Source: an uncultured Anaerosolibacter sp. (lineage in GTDB: Bacteria > Bacillota_A > Clostridia > Peptostreptococcales > Thermotaleaceae). Taken from it: a DNA stretch of 9,235 nt. The notes below the pieces were generated by a model. The model was given only the letters and a program-made list of their open reading frames with translations, searched no databases and had not been told where the DNA came from. The first letter of the stretch is position 1. Every line of letters begins with the position of its first letter. Below are positions 1 to 5,743 of this stretch, one piece after another. The stretch lies in the NCBI GenBank assembly GCA_937948705.1, contig CALECF010000201.1, positions 1-9,235 on the forward strand, written 5' to 3'. Both the position numbers and the translations under genes were made by a program.

Positions 1-1
1 C

Positions 2-118
2 ATAAATAATGTGTTTTATACTTCTGTGGGTGAAATCCGTAAAGCTGTAAAGGATTTTATTAATTCAATTAATCAGACTCGTGAACAAATCATAGACCGG
101 TTATGTGTAAGAATGTAA
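2..118 (+). CDS. C-terminal tail of an IS630-like DDE transposase (partial)
   Basis: An open frame enters from the left edge and ends at TAA 116-118, giving 38 residues that include FYTSVGEIRKAVKDFINSIN and end in IIDRLCVRM. This pattern (aromatic stretch, then a helix with K/F/I spacing, then a short basic end) resembles the C-terminus of IS630-family DDE transposases. The catalytic part lies outside the window, so whether the enzyme is intact cannot be judged. It converges with the pilus operon, facing the stop of the PilX-like gene 77 bp away. I see no clear inverted repeat end between 119 and 156. The family assignment rests on general resemblance only. Confidence 0.55.
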   Translation: MNNVFYTSVGEIRKAVKDFINSINQTREQIIDRLCVRM

Positions 119-156
119 AATCTTAATCGTAACTTATATAAATTATTAAGTTGAGT

Positions 157-188
157 GACTGGGATAGTAAACCTGTCCCCTTCTCCGT
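157..188 (-). repeat. REP-like repeat, copy 1 (degenerate stem)
   Basis: The plus strand reads ACTGGGATAGTAAACCTGTC followed by CCCTTCTCC. It matches copy 2 (5671-5699) closely in the core AACCTGTCCCCTT. The flanking arms (GGGATAG and TTCTCCG) no longer pair well, so this looks like a decayed copy. It lies 7 bp downstream of the stop of the PilX-like gene, in the same orientation relative to the operon as the other copies. Confidence 0.6.
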
Positions 189-194
189 TTTGAT

Positions 195-1715
195 TTATTT
201 TTCTCTAATTGCATCCACACTTTTTATTAAATCCTCAGAAGTAATTAAAGACACTCCACCGCCTAACCCATATATTTCAAAAGGCATCTCTGACGGATTG
301 TTATAAAAATCGCTTAATTTCATAGCATTCAATGTACTGCCTCCACTTGTAAAGAAAAAGCCATCCTTAGTCATTACTACACCAGAGAAAGTAGATCCCC
401 CTTGATTCAGTACAACTCTACCATTTGGAGCTATTAGAACACCAGTTAAAGATTCTTTGTCATTAATGATTATATCGCCTTTGCTAACAATAGTGATATT
501 ACCAGGAAGAGCTGCCTGCCAACCAGAAGAAGTATAATTATCTGCAAATACTTTAGCGTTTTGAGGTATAGGATGCTGATTTATAGGTCCTCCGACTGTA
601 TATCCATTGTCTGTGTACCAATCATCATCTTTTAATGTAATAGTATAGGATGGAACTTCAAAAGTAGGAATGGCAGGGATAATAGACACTTGTGTACATC
701 TTGATAATATTGCTGCGCTGTAACTAGGGGGATGTGCTAATGAACCTATATGATGAACCATAAACGTGCCATTAGGTGTCCAACCAAATGTTAAGTTGCC
801 ACCTGTATAAATATTACCATTTAGTGTTGCGTTTATAATACTTGTGTTTCCAGCCACATATATATTACCAGGAATGGTTCCGTTGTGTAAATTAGCATAG
901 CCTTGAACATAAACTCCACCGTTATTAATGGATCCATTATTGATGTTTAAATTCCCTGCAACGTAAACATCACCATGTAGTCCTACACCTCCATCTAAGT
1001 TTAAATCTCCATTTATATAAATAGATCCTGGATCAATATTTGAACCAATGTCTGCACCTCCGCTAGTTAAACTTAGATTTCCATTAATATAAATATTTGA
1101 AACCCCAGTAAAAGAGCCTCCATTAAAATCAGCAGTTTGCAAACTTCCATTCACGATCACTGTAGCTCCAGAACCAAATACATTATTTCCATGGAATGAG
1201 AATTTATCGCCATAAATAAATGCTTCAGGTAACGAACCAGTTGAAGGGATCCATTCAACTACCATATCTGTTTCAACAGCTCTGCTTTGGTTACCAATGG
1301 TTCCTTCAGAGACAACAGTATATTTACGTTCATGAGCAGATACAATTTCTGATAGGCTGACAGAAATATTTGTTTTTGGATTTTTTCCAAAGGCACTATC
1401 GAAAGAATTTAAAGATGTAGGTGAAGCAAAATAGGATTCTAGTTGATTAAAAAAATCATTGGCAGTAGAGGTACCATTATAAATAGTCATAATTTGAGTT
1501 TCTATATCATCAAATTTATAGTTGATCCCAGCTTCTGCAATGTAATATACAGCTTGAAAATCTCTTTCAGAAGCACTTAATTTGAAGTTGGTAGTTGTTA
1601 AACTTAATAGACCCATACCAATCAATGAAACTACTACTAATACCATAATAACAATGATTAAAGAAGAACCTTTATGATTATTCATTTGTTTTTTAGAAGA
1701 ATATAATATTTTCAT
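195..1715 (-). CDS. PilX-like minor pilin with beta-helix-like repeat region
   Basis: A 506-residue protein with a prepilin leader ending K15-G16, cleavage predicted before S17, then a hydrophobic helix (about 19-40) and the motif QAVYYIAEAGI (54-64), typical of the PilX N-terminal domain. Position 5 of the mature protein is Ile, not Glu, as in many PilX/GspK-type tip pilins. Residues 184-310 hold about seven repeats of roughly 18 residues around (I/V)Y(I/V)xGNLxL, which suggests a right-handed beta-helix like that of polymer-forming proteins. A second beta-rich region (405-460) follows. PilX proteins are normally 150-200 residues, so this one is much enlarged. The start at 1715 has AGAGG five bases upstream; Met11 is an alternative that would shorten the leader. 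It lies 8 bp after the PilW-like stop, last in the operon. Role inferred: minor or tip pilin exposing a repeat domain. Confidence 0.8.
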   Translation of the reverse strand: MKILYSSKKQMNNHKGSSLIIVIMVLVVVSLIGMGLLSLTTTNFKLSASERDFQAVYYIAEAGINYKFDDIETQIMTIYNGTSTANDFFNQLESYFASPTSLNSFDSAFGKNPKTNISVSLSEIVSAHERKYTVVSEGTIGNQSRAVETDMVVEWIPSTGSLPEAFIYGDKFSFHGNNVFGSGATVIVNGSLQTADFNGGSFTGVSNIYINGNLSLTSGGADIGSNIDPGSIYINGDLNLDGGVGLHGDVYVAGNLNINNGSINNGGVYVQGYANLHNGTIPGNIYVAGNTSIINATLNGNIYTGGNLTFGWTPNGTFMVHHIGSLAHPPSYSAAILSRCTQVSIIPAIPTFEVPSYTITLKDDDWYTDNGYTVGGPINQHPIPQNAKVFADNYTSSGWQAALPGNITIVSKGDIIINDKESLTGVLIAPNGRVVLNQGGSTFSGVVMTKDGFFFTSGGSTLNAMKLSDFYNNPSEMPFEIYGLGGGVSLITSEDLIKSVDAIREK

Positions 1716-1723
1716 AAAATCCT

Positions 1724-2140
1724 CTACTCTCTAATATAGATTTTTGAAGAAAAAGTTACAGCATTCCCGTTTTGATTGGGAATACTAGTTATTTCTAATA
1801 TAACTCTGTTTCCTACTTTTTCTACCTTAAAAGATGCTATATCAATCACTAGCTCATTTCCATACTCCATAATGGCATTATTTTCTAATTTATATTTTAC
1901 TGTACCATCTATTTCTAGTTCATTGCTAGATGTTTCAACAGTATGTGCTTTTCTAATTTCTTTGGAGATTAAGCTCACAGCGTACCTCACATTGGATTGA
2001 TTGTTTAAACTAGAAGTTTGCGTAGTAAAATTTTTAATGCCGAAAAAGTAAACAGAATATCCCATAATAATCACAATAGATAAGATAGCAATAACAATAA
2101 TCAATTCTATTAAGGTAACTCCTTTTTTGTTATTAATCAT
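1724..2140 (-). CDS. PilW/PulJ-like minor prepilin
   Basis: A 138-residue class III signal protein starting MINNKKG, then V-T-L-I-E with the conserved Glu at position 5 of the mature form and a hydrophobic helix IIVIAILSIVIIMGYSVYFF. The rest (TTQTSSLNNQSNVRYAVSLI, then KEIRKA) fits PilW, GspJ and ComGF-type minor pilins, which carry a QSNVRYA-like segment after the helix. I chose ATG 2138-2140: AGAAGG at 2149-2154 sits 8 bases upstream. The longer reading from GTG 2147-2149 overlaps that Shine-Dalgarno sequence and is unlikely. The upstream gene's TAG (2153-2155) overlaps the same site, so translation is probably coupled. Expected role: part of the minor pilin complex that primes filament assembly in the inner membrane. 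The exact PilW or PulJ label is tentative. Confidence 0.8.
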   Translation of the reverse strand: MINNKKGVTLIELIIVIAILSIVIIMGYSVYFFGIKNFTTQTSSLNNQSNVRYAVSLISKEIRKAHTVETSSNELEIDGTVKYKLENNAIMEYGNELVIDIASFKVEKVGNRVILEITSIPNQNGNAVTFSSKIYIRE

Positions 2141-2152
2141 ATTCAACACCTT

Positions 2153-2605
2153 CTAATTATTCCAGGATAAAATGGTTTCCATCTGAGATTCCAATTTATC
2201 CAGAGAACTGTTATTGTAAACCTTCACTATAGCTTTGACTAAATTTCCTGTATATGCAGAATTTCTTATTTCAATTTTAATATAATAGCCATCCTGCTCT
2301 TTTACATAATCATAATCGTTACCAGAAGCTACAACTGTTTCACTATAACCATTGCTAGTTAATTGTAAAAGGCCGGTACTAAAGGTGTAAGTTGTACTGA
2401 TAGAATAAAGCTCCTCCATATTGCTTTGAGCTACATATGTTGCATCTACAATATTTTGCGATCTACTGTTTGTACTGGTGGAATGAACAAACATAGTGAG
2501 AAAAGGCACTATAATAATAGCTAATAAGGCCAAAGAAATAATAATTTCTATTAAGGTCATCCCTTTTCGAGCAAATAAAATGTCTTTTTGCTTATATACA
2601 TTCAT
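2153..2605 (-). CDS. PilV/GspI-like minor prepilin
   Basis: A 150-residue prepilin with leader MNVYKQKDILFARKG, cleavage before M16, then MTLIE with Glu5 and the helix IIISLALLAIIIVPFLTMF. The segment DATYVAQSNMEELYS (about 59-73) is the (A)xxxAxxxMEEL pattern typical of PilV/GspI-type minor pilins. The start at 2603-2605 has GAAGG seven bases upstream (AGAAAGGAAGAAGGC leader). It is the first of three packed genes (PilV-, PilW- and PilX-like), with 12 bp from its stop to the next ATG. The IS4-type element sits 120 bp upstream, so its native promoter or readthrough from the upstream pilin genes may be disturbed. Role inferred from family: minor pilin of the initiation or tip complex. Confidence 0.8.
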   Translation of the reverse strand: MNVYKQKDILFARKGMTLIEIIISLALLAIIIVPFLTMFVHSTSTNSRSQNIVDATYVAQSNMEELYSISTTYTFSTGLLQLTSNGYSETVVASGNDYDYVKEQDGYYIKIEIRNSAYTGNLVKAIVKVYNNSSLDKLESQMETILSWNN

Positions 2606-2720
2606 TTATTAGCCTTCTTCCTTTCTAGGTATAGGTAAAAGTTAAAATTCTGGAACTTATTAAATGCTAAATTGTGTCCTTTTTTAGTGATAAAAAACAA
2701 ATCTTAATATTGATTTATAT

Positions 2721-2725
2721 ACTCA
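2721..2725. repeat. Target site duplication (left), ACTCA
   Basis: ACTCA directly precedes the left inverted repeat at 2726 and recurs exactly after the right inverted repeat at 4185-4189. This is the expected 5-bp direct repeat created on insertion of the element. Confidence 0.75.
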
Positions 2726-2741
2726 ACACCAGTTTACAAGT
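2726..2741. repeat. Left inverted repeat of the IS4-type element
   Basis: ACACCAGTTTACAAGT, pairing with 4169-4184 at 15 of 16 positions (one G/C difference at position 7). The transposase stop codon at 2746-2748 lies just inside. Confidence 0.8.
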
Positions 2742-2745
2742 TTAA

Positions 2746-4071
2746 TTAGGCTGCCTGATCTTTATCAAGAAAGTCAAGCACAGCTTTTTTCATAATCGAA
2801 TAAATTTCAGTGTTTTCGAAGTTGGAGACGAAACTATCAAATATTAATTCTCTGGTTATATGCTCTCCTATGGTTCTTTTTATACCTTGTGGGCTTTGAA
2901 ACTGGTAGTTGTCATATCTTTGATCCATAAACGGCAATAGACAAACAAATGTATAGGCGACAGCCAGTAGATTTACATATCTCTCTATTGCATCTTTGTT
3001 TCTTAACATATAGTTGCCAAAAGACCAGAAAAATTTGTGCTGATAGAAGATTACTTCTATGTGCCATCTTATTCGATATGTCGATAGTATTTTGCTTTGA
3101 GGTTGCTCATTATCGCATGTAAGATCCAATGATTCATGGCTTTTGAAAATATTAATTTCTTCCGGGTTTATACTGCTGATATACACTCTTACGGATGCAA
3201 ATGTGTCTATGTCTGTTGTGGTTACTGCAACATAAATAGCTTTTTCAAACAGATTGGTCATTACTTTTTGTTCTGAAACATAGTATTCTCCTATCTTTGT
3301 ATAGGAAAATTCTCGGATGTTCAATCTACCGCCTTTTTTCCTAGGTCTTCCGGGTTTTCCCGTAGGGGCTGGGGCAAGATCATAGATTGCAGTATCATGG
3401 CGTACTGCCCCTATGATTTCTAGATTATCATGTTTCTTTATGGTTTTAATGATTTGTCCTTTGCTATACCAGCTATCGCATAGCAGTATCACTTGAAATG
3501 TTTTAAGGTGAGGCATTATATTCTCTATCATTTCAGATGTCATCTCAAGCTTGTTCTGATCACTAGAATACAGGCGATATCCTGCTGGCAGACTTAAGTA
3601 TCTTACATTATCTTTATAATACAATGGAATGTTCAGCACTAAAGAAACAAAGCAATGGCCATTTAGGTACTGATTTCCTGTCTTTTTTGCATGATCAAAA
3701 AATTTAGAGTAACAATCAAATTTATCTCCGTATTTAGCCTGCAAGGTATCATCTATTGTTATGAATAGGGTAGTGTTGCTTAACTCCTTCGGTATCAATG
3801 ATAAAGCTATAGCAACTGTAGTAAAAGTTAAAGCTTCTATTGGAAATTTAGTATAGGATAGAAAGTAGTATATAGAAGTAAGCACCTTGTCGGTGTATTT
3901 CTTGATAAAGTAATCATACAGAAATTGTATAGATCGTACTTCCTCCATGCACAAAATACTCATAATGAGCCAGTAGAATATATCAAAGCTACGCTTCTTA
4001 AAAATGGATCTATAGTGCAATAAATATTTGTGCAATGTTTGTTTCATTGAATTATTGGAAATACTAATCAT
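2746..4071 (-). CDS. IS4-superfamily DDE transposase
   Basis: A 441-residue transposase that cuts and rejoins the element ends. Candidate catalytic residues: Asp107 or Asp108 in FITIDDTL, Asp199 in LLCDSWY, and Glu339 in YRIRWHIEVIFYQHK. The last motif matches the Y-(2)-R-(3)-E-(6)-K signature exactly (Tyr332, Arg335, Glu339, Lys346), which places it in the IS4 superfamily. A basic, proline/glycine-rich segment GKPGRPRKKG (239-248) may contact DNA. The frame is uninterrupted and of full family length. The start at 4069-4071 has GGAGG eight bases upstream, but this site is buried in a stem-loop (4074-4132), which probably limits translation from readthrough transcripts. Met9 is a possible alternative start. 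Subgroup not determined. Confidence 0.88.
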   Translation of the reverse strand: MISISNNSMKQTLHKYLLHYRSIFKKRSFDIFYWLIMSILCMEEVRSIQFLYDYFIKKYTDKVLTSIYYFLSYTKFPIEALTFTTVAIALSLIPKELSNTTLFITIDDTLQAKYGDKFDCYSKFFDHAKKTGNQYLNGHCFVSLVLNIPLYYKDNVRYLSLPAGYRLYSSDQNKLEMTSEMIENIMPHLKTFQVILLCDSWYSKGQIIKTIKKHDNLEIIGAVRHDTAIYDLAPAPTGKPGRPRKKGGRLNIREFSYTKIGEYYVSEQKVMTNLFEKAIYVAVTTTDIDTFASVRVYISSINPEEINIFKSHESLDLTCDNEQPQSKILSTYRIRWHIEVIFYQHKFFWSFGNYMLRNKDAIERYVNLLAVAYTFVCLLPFMDQRYDNYQFQSPQGIKRTIGEHITRELIFDSFVSNFENTEIYSIMKKAVLDFLDKDQAA

Positions 4072-4073
4072 AT

Positions 4074-4132
4074 CAGACGCCTCCTAGGTGCTGTTTTTGG
4101 TAGAATTAGTATTCCTAGGATTCAGGTGTCTG
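4074..4132 (-). promoter_or_regulatory. Stem-loop sequestering the transposase ribosome binding site
   Basis: On the minus strand, CAGACACCT (4132-4124) pairs with AGGCGTCTG (4082-4074) with one mismatch, and inside it CCTAGG (4119-4114) pairs with CCTAGG (4088-4083), with a 4-base bulge. The Shine-Dalgarno GGAGG (4084-4080) lies entirely within the closing arm. Hairpins of this kind in IS elements such as IS10 and IS231 block translation from outside transcripts; that role is inferred here. Confidence 0.6.
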
Positions 4133-4168
4133 ATTTTGTTATTTTATGGAAATGTTTTTAACTGCATT

Positions 4169-4184
4169 ACTTGTAAAGTGGTGT
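4169..4184. repeat. Right inverted repeat of the IS4-type element
   Basis: ACTTGTAAAGTGGTGT, the complement of the left end at 2726-2741 except at one position. Confidence 0.8.
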
Positions 4185-4189
4185 ACTCA
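4185..4189. repeat. Target site duplication (right), ACTCA
   Basis: An exact copy of 2721-2725, directly outside the right inverted repeat. Confidence 0.75.
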
Positions 4190-4199
4190 ATAAAGTATG

Positions 4200-4228
4200 A
4201 TAATAATATAAATGACTTTTTTTGAAAA
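4200..4228 (-). promoter_or_regulatory. Possible promoter of the minor pilin genes, now cut off by the IS
   Basis: The minus strand shows TTTTCA (4228-4223), a 17-base spacer and TATTAT (4205-4200), a moderate sigma-A match (4/6 and 5/6). The start point would fall near 4193, a few bases from the IS4-type insertion site, which would place the element between this promoter and the PilV-like gene. The region is very AT-rich, so a chance match is quite possible. Confidence 0.22.
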
Positions 4229-4368
4229 CTTTTAGTTTGCATAACATTTTTGTTGCCTAATTTATTGTAGCCTGTGTACCTAACCAAAAAAGTTAATCAT
4301 TATGACCTATACCCGATTTGCCGGACACACAGGAGTTAGGTATAATAACAACTGTGGAGGGATGAATT

Positions 4369-4659
4369 ATGGCAGACAATGGCAAACGTTACAATGATGA
4401 TTTTAAGGCAGATGTAATTCGTATGATTAAGGAAAATGGCCGATCGGTAAATAGCGTAGCAAAGGATTTGGGAATCAATTCTCAAACAATCCGAAACTGG
4501 CTCGATAGACACAAAACCAGTGAAGATCCAGATAAAGCAAGAATCGCAGAATTAGAAGCAGCTCTTAAAACAGCAAACCGCAGAGTATCAGATCTTGAGG
4601 AATCTGTAGAAATACTAAAAAAGGCCACGGCAATTTTCTCAGCACCACACCGGAAGTAA
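4369..4659 (+). CDS. IS3-family transposase OrfA
   Basis: A 96-residue protein with an N-terminal helix-turn-helix (about 7-48: YNDDFKADVIRMIKENGRSV, then AKDLGINSQTIRNWL) for binding the element ends. A coiled-coil or leucine-zipper segment follows (about 57-87, IAELEAALKTANRRVSDLEE), used for multimerisation. GGAGGG lies seven bases before the ATG. The frame ends 36 bases after a slippery A-AAA-AAG at 4617-4623, the usual place where IS3 elements shift back one base to make the OrfAB transposase. OrfA itself looks intact, but its fusion partner is broken. In many IS3 elements OrfA alone acts as a repressor of the element; that is family knowledge, not shown here. Confidence 0.88.
   Translation: MADNGKRYNDDFKADVIRMIKENGRSVNSVAKDLGINSQTIRNWLDRHKTSEDPDKARIAELEAALKTANRRVSDLEESVEILKKATAIFSAPHRK
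4617..4623 (+). other. Programmed -1 frameshift site of the IS3 element (A6G)
   Basis: AAAAAAG is in the phase A|AAA|AAG relative to OrfA, the classic X-XXY-YYZ slippery heptamer. After a -1 shift, reading continues in the OrfB frame as GHGNFLSTTPEVTFRFIKDH, the expected junction of an IS3-family OrfAB protein. Confidence 0.75.
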
Positions 4660-5529
4660 CTTTTAGGTTCATCAAGGACCACTGCTCCGTGTTTCCGGTG
4701 GAGAAAATGTGCCAACTCTTTGATGTATCACGGAGTGGGTTTTATGAATCGTTAAACAGGCCTGTAAGTGACAGAAAATCATAAAATACTAGAACTGGCT
4801 CGATAGAGCCATAAACAAAGCGATGGAATCTATGGCCTGGATAAAATCCTCCGTGATGTTAATGAGAAGATTCCCTGTGGCAGAAACCGACTTTATCGGA
4901 TATTAAAAGAAAACAAGATACATTCTAAGCGGCCTAAGAAGTATAAAGCGACTACTAACTCTAATCATAAACTGCCTGTTGCAGAAAACTTGCTAAATCA
5001 GAATTTTAATGTCTCAAAGCCTTATGAAGTCTGGGTCACTGATATAAGCTATATACCCACCGAAGAAGGCTGGCTTTACCTTGCAATCGTAAAGGATCTG
5101 TTTAACAAAGAAATCGTTGGATGGTCTACAGATAAATTCATAACTAAAGAACTTACAATCCATGCCCTAAGGAATGCTCTAAGGAATGCCATAAGGAAAC
5201 ATCGACCACCAAAAGGGCTTATCCATCACTCCGACAGAGGGGTTCAATATTACATTAAAGACTATCAATCCTTACTTAAAAAGCATCATATTGAATGCAG
5301 CATGAGTCGTAAGGGCAATTGCTATGATAATGCTTGTGCTGAGACATTTTTCAGTACAATAAAGACAGAATCTATTCATTTAAGAAAGCTTAAAACCCGA
5401 AAAGAAGCACGTAATGTGATCTTTGAATATATAGAGATATTTTACAATCGAAAACGCCGCCATGCAGCGCTAGACTATATGACACCAGCAGAATTTACTC
5501 GTAAATACAAGCAAAGCCTGGCTGCGTAA
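4623..5529 (+). pseudogene. IS3-family transposase OrfB (rve/DDE integrase), frameshifted
   Basis: The 5' part is in the -1 frame relative to OrfA: VTFRFIKDHCSVFPVEKMCQ to SGFYESLNRPVSDRKS, ending at TAA 4782-4784. The rest lies in the OrfA frame: ILELAR, an in-frame TAG (4804-4806), then SHKQSDGIYGLDKILRDVNE onward to TAA 5527-5529. The local sequence at 4798-4812 reads as LLDRAH if one base is added and one removed, so several small indels have accumulated. The catalytic core survives: Asp in VWVTDISYI, Asp in LIHHSDRG and Glu in NACAETFF, with 35 residues between the second Asp and the Glu (DD(35)E). An internal ATG at 4990 could start a 179-residue fragment, but this lacks the N-terminal part and is unlikely to be a real gene product. 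Confidence 0.85.
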
Positions 5530-5602
5530 GAAATTCTAAGTAAATTGAAGAATGGCTAACTCTAGAGTGTCCAGTTTATCGATAAAGGCTCAATAATTCT
5601 TT

Positions 5603-5640
5603 AAATGGGATCAATTATTTTAATTGACCCCATTTTTTCT
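5603..5640 (+). terminator. Probable rho-independent terminator (possibly bidirectional)
   Basis: AAATGGGATCAATTA (5603-5617) and TAATTGACCCCATTT (5621-5635) are inverted repeats at 14 of 15 positions with a 3-base loop, followed on the plus strand by a run of T. On the minus strand the one mismatch becomes a G-U pair but the T run is poor. It lies just outside the IS3 element and 104 bp downstream of the adhesin-like pilin stop, so it could end transcripts from either side. Confidence 0.6.
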
Positions 5641-5670
5641 TGATTTGTAACTAAGTAATTAAGCCAATAG

Positions 5671-5699
5671 ACTGGGACAATAACCTGTCCCCTTGTCCC
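5671..5699 (-). repeat. REP-like repeat, copy 2 (perfect 7-bp stem)
   Basis: The plus strand has GGGACAA (5674-5680), a 12-base loop TAACCTGTCCCC and TTGTCCC (5693-5699), a perfect 7-bp stem. The loop core matches copies 1 and 3. It sits 44 bp downstream of the stop codon of the adhesin-like pilin. Confidence 0.7.
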
Positions 5700-5743
5700 T
5701 ATTGCATTTACACAGAATGCATACTTACATTTGCTAATCAATG

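Larger units (their letters stand above)
2726..4184 (-). mobile_element. IS4-superfamily insertion sequence, 1459 bp, apparently complete
   Basis: The element is bounded by inverted repeats ACACCAGTTTACAAGT (2726-2741) and the complement of ACTTGTAAAGTGGTGT (4169-4184), identical at 15 of 16 positions. It is flanked by a 5-bp duplication, ACTCA. It contains a single full-length transposase gene on the minus strand, the same direction as the pilus genes. Intact ends, duplication and reading frame suggest a fairly recent insertion. It falls in the intergenic region upstream of the PilV-like gene and breaks no gene, but it separates that gene from its original upstream sequence. The IS4 superfamily is clear from the YREK signature; I could not assign the subgroup. 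Confidence 0.85.
4303..5592 (+). mobile_element. IS3-family insertion sequence, about 1290 bp, decayed
   Basis: Imperfect 41-bp inverted ends, 4303-4343 and 5552-5592, agree at about 26 of 41 positions, both starting TGA and sharing the cores CGAT, GGACAC and GAGTTAG. Inside are the usual two overlapping frames, orfA and orfB, with a slippery A6G heptamer between them. OrfB is broken by a frameshift and a stop codon, so the element is probably not autonomous. No clear target duplication is visible (left flank TTA, right flank ATA), in line with an older insertion. It points opposite to the pilus operon and occupies the region downstream of the adhesin-like pilin. Exact ends are inferred from the inverted repeats. 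Confidence 0.75.

Noticed and set aside
1776..2000. Plus-strand open frame opposite the PilW-like gene
   Set aside because: Low-complexity hydrophobic translation, no ribosome site, and fully inside a well-supported gene on the other strand.
4189..4303. IS3 and IS4-type elements as one composite transposon carrying cargo
   Set aside because: They belong to different families, have different inverted ends, and only 113 bp of gene-free AT-rich DNA lies between them.
4482..4715. Minus-strand open frame inside the IS3 element
   Set aside because: It is the shadow of OrfA, which has a helix-turn-helix, a good ribosome site and the slippery site in the right phase.
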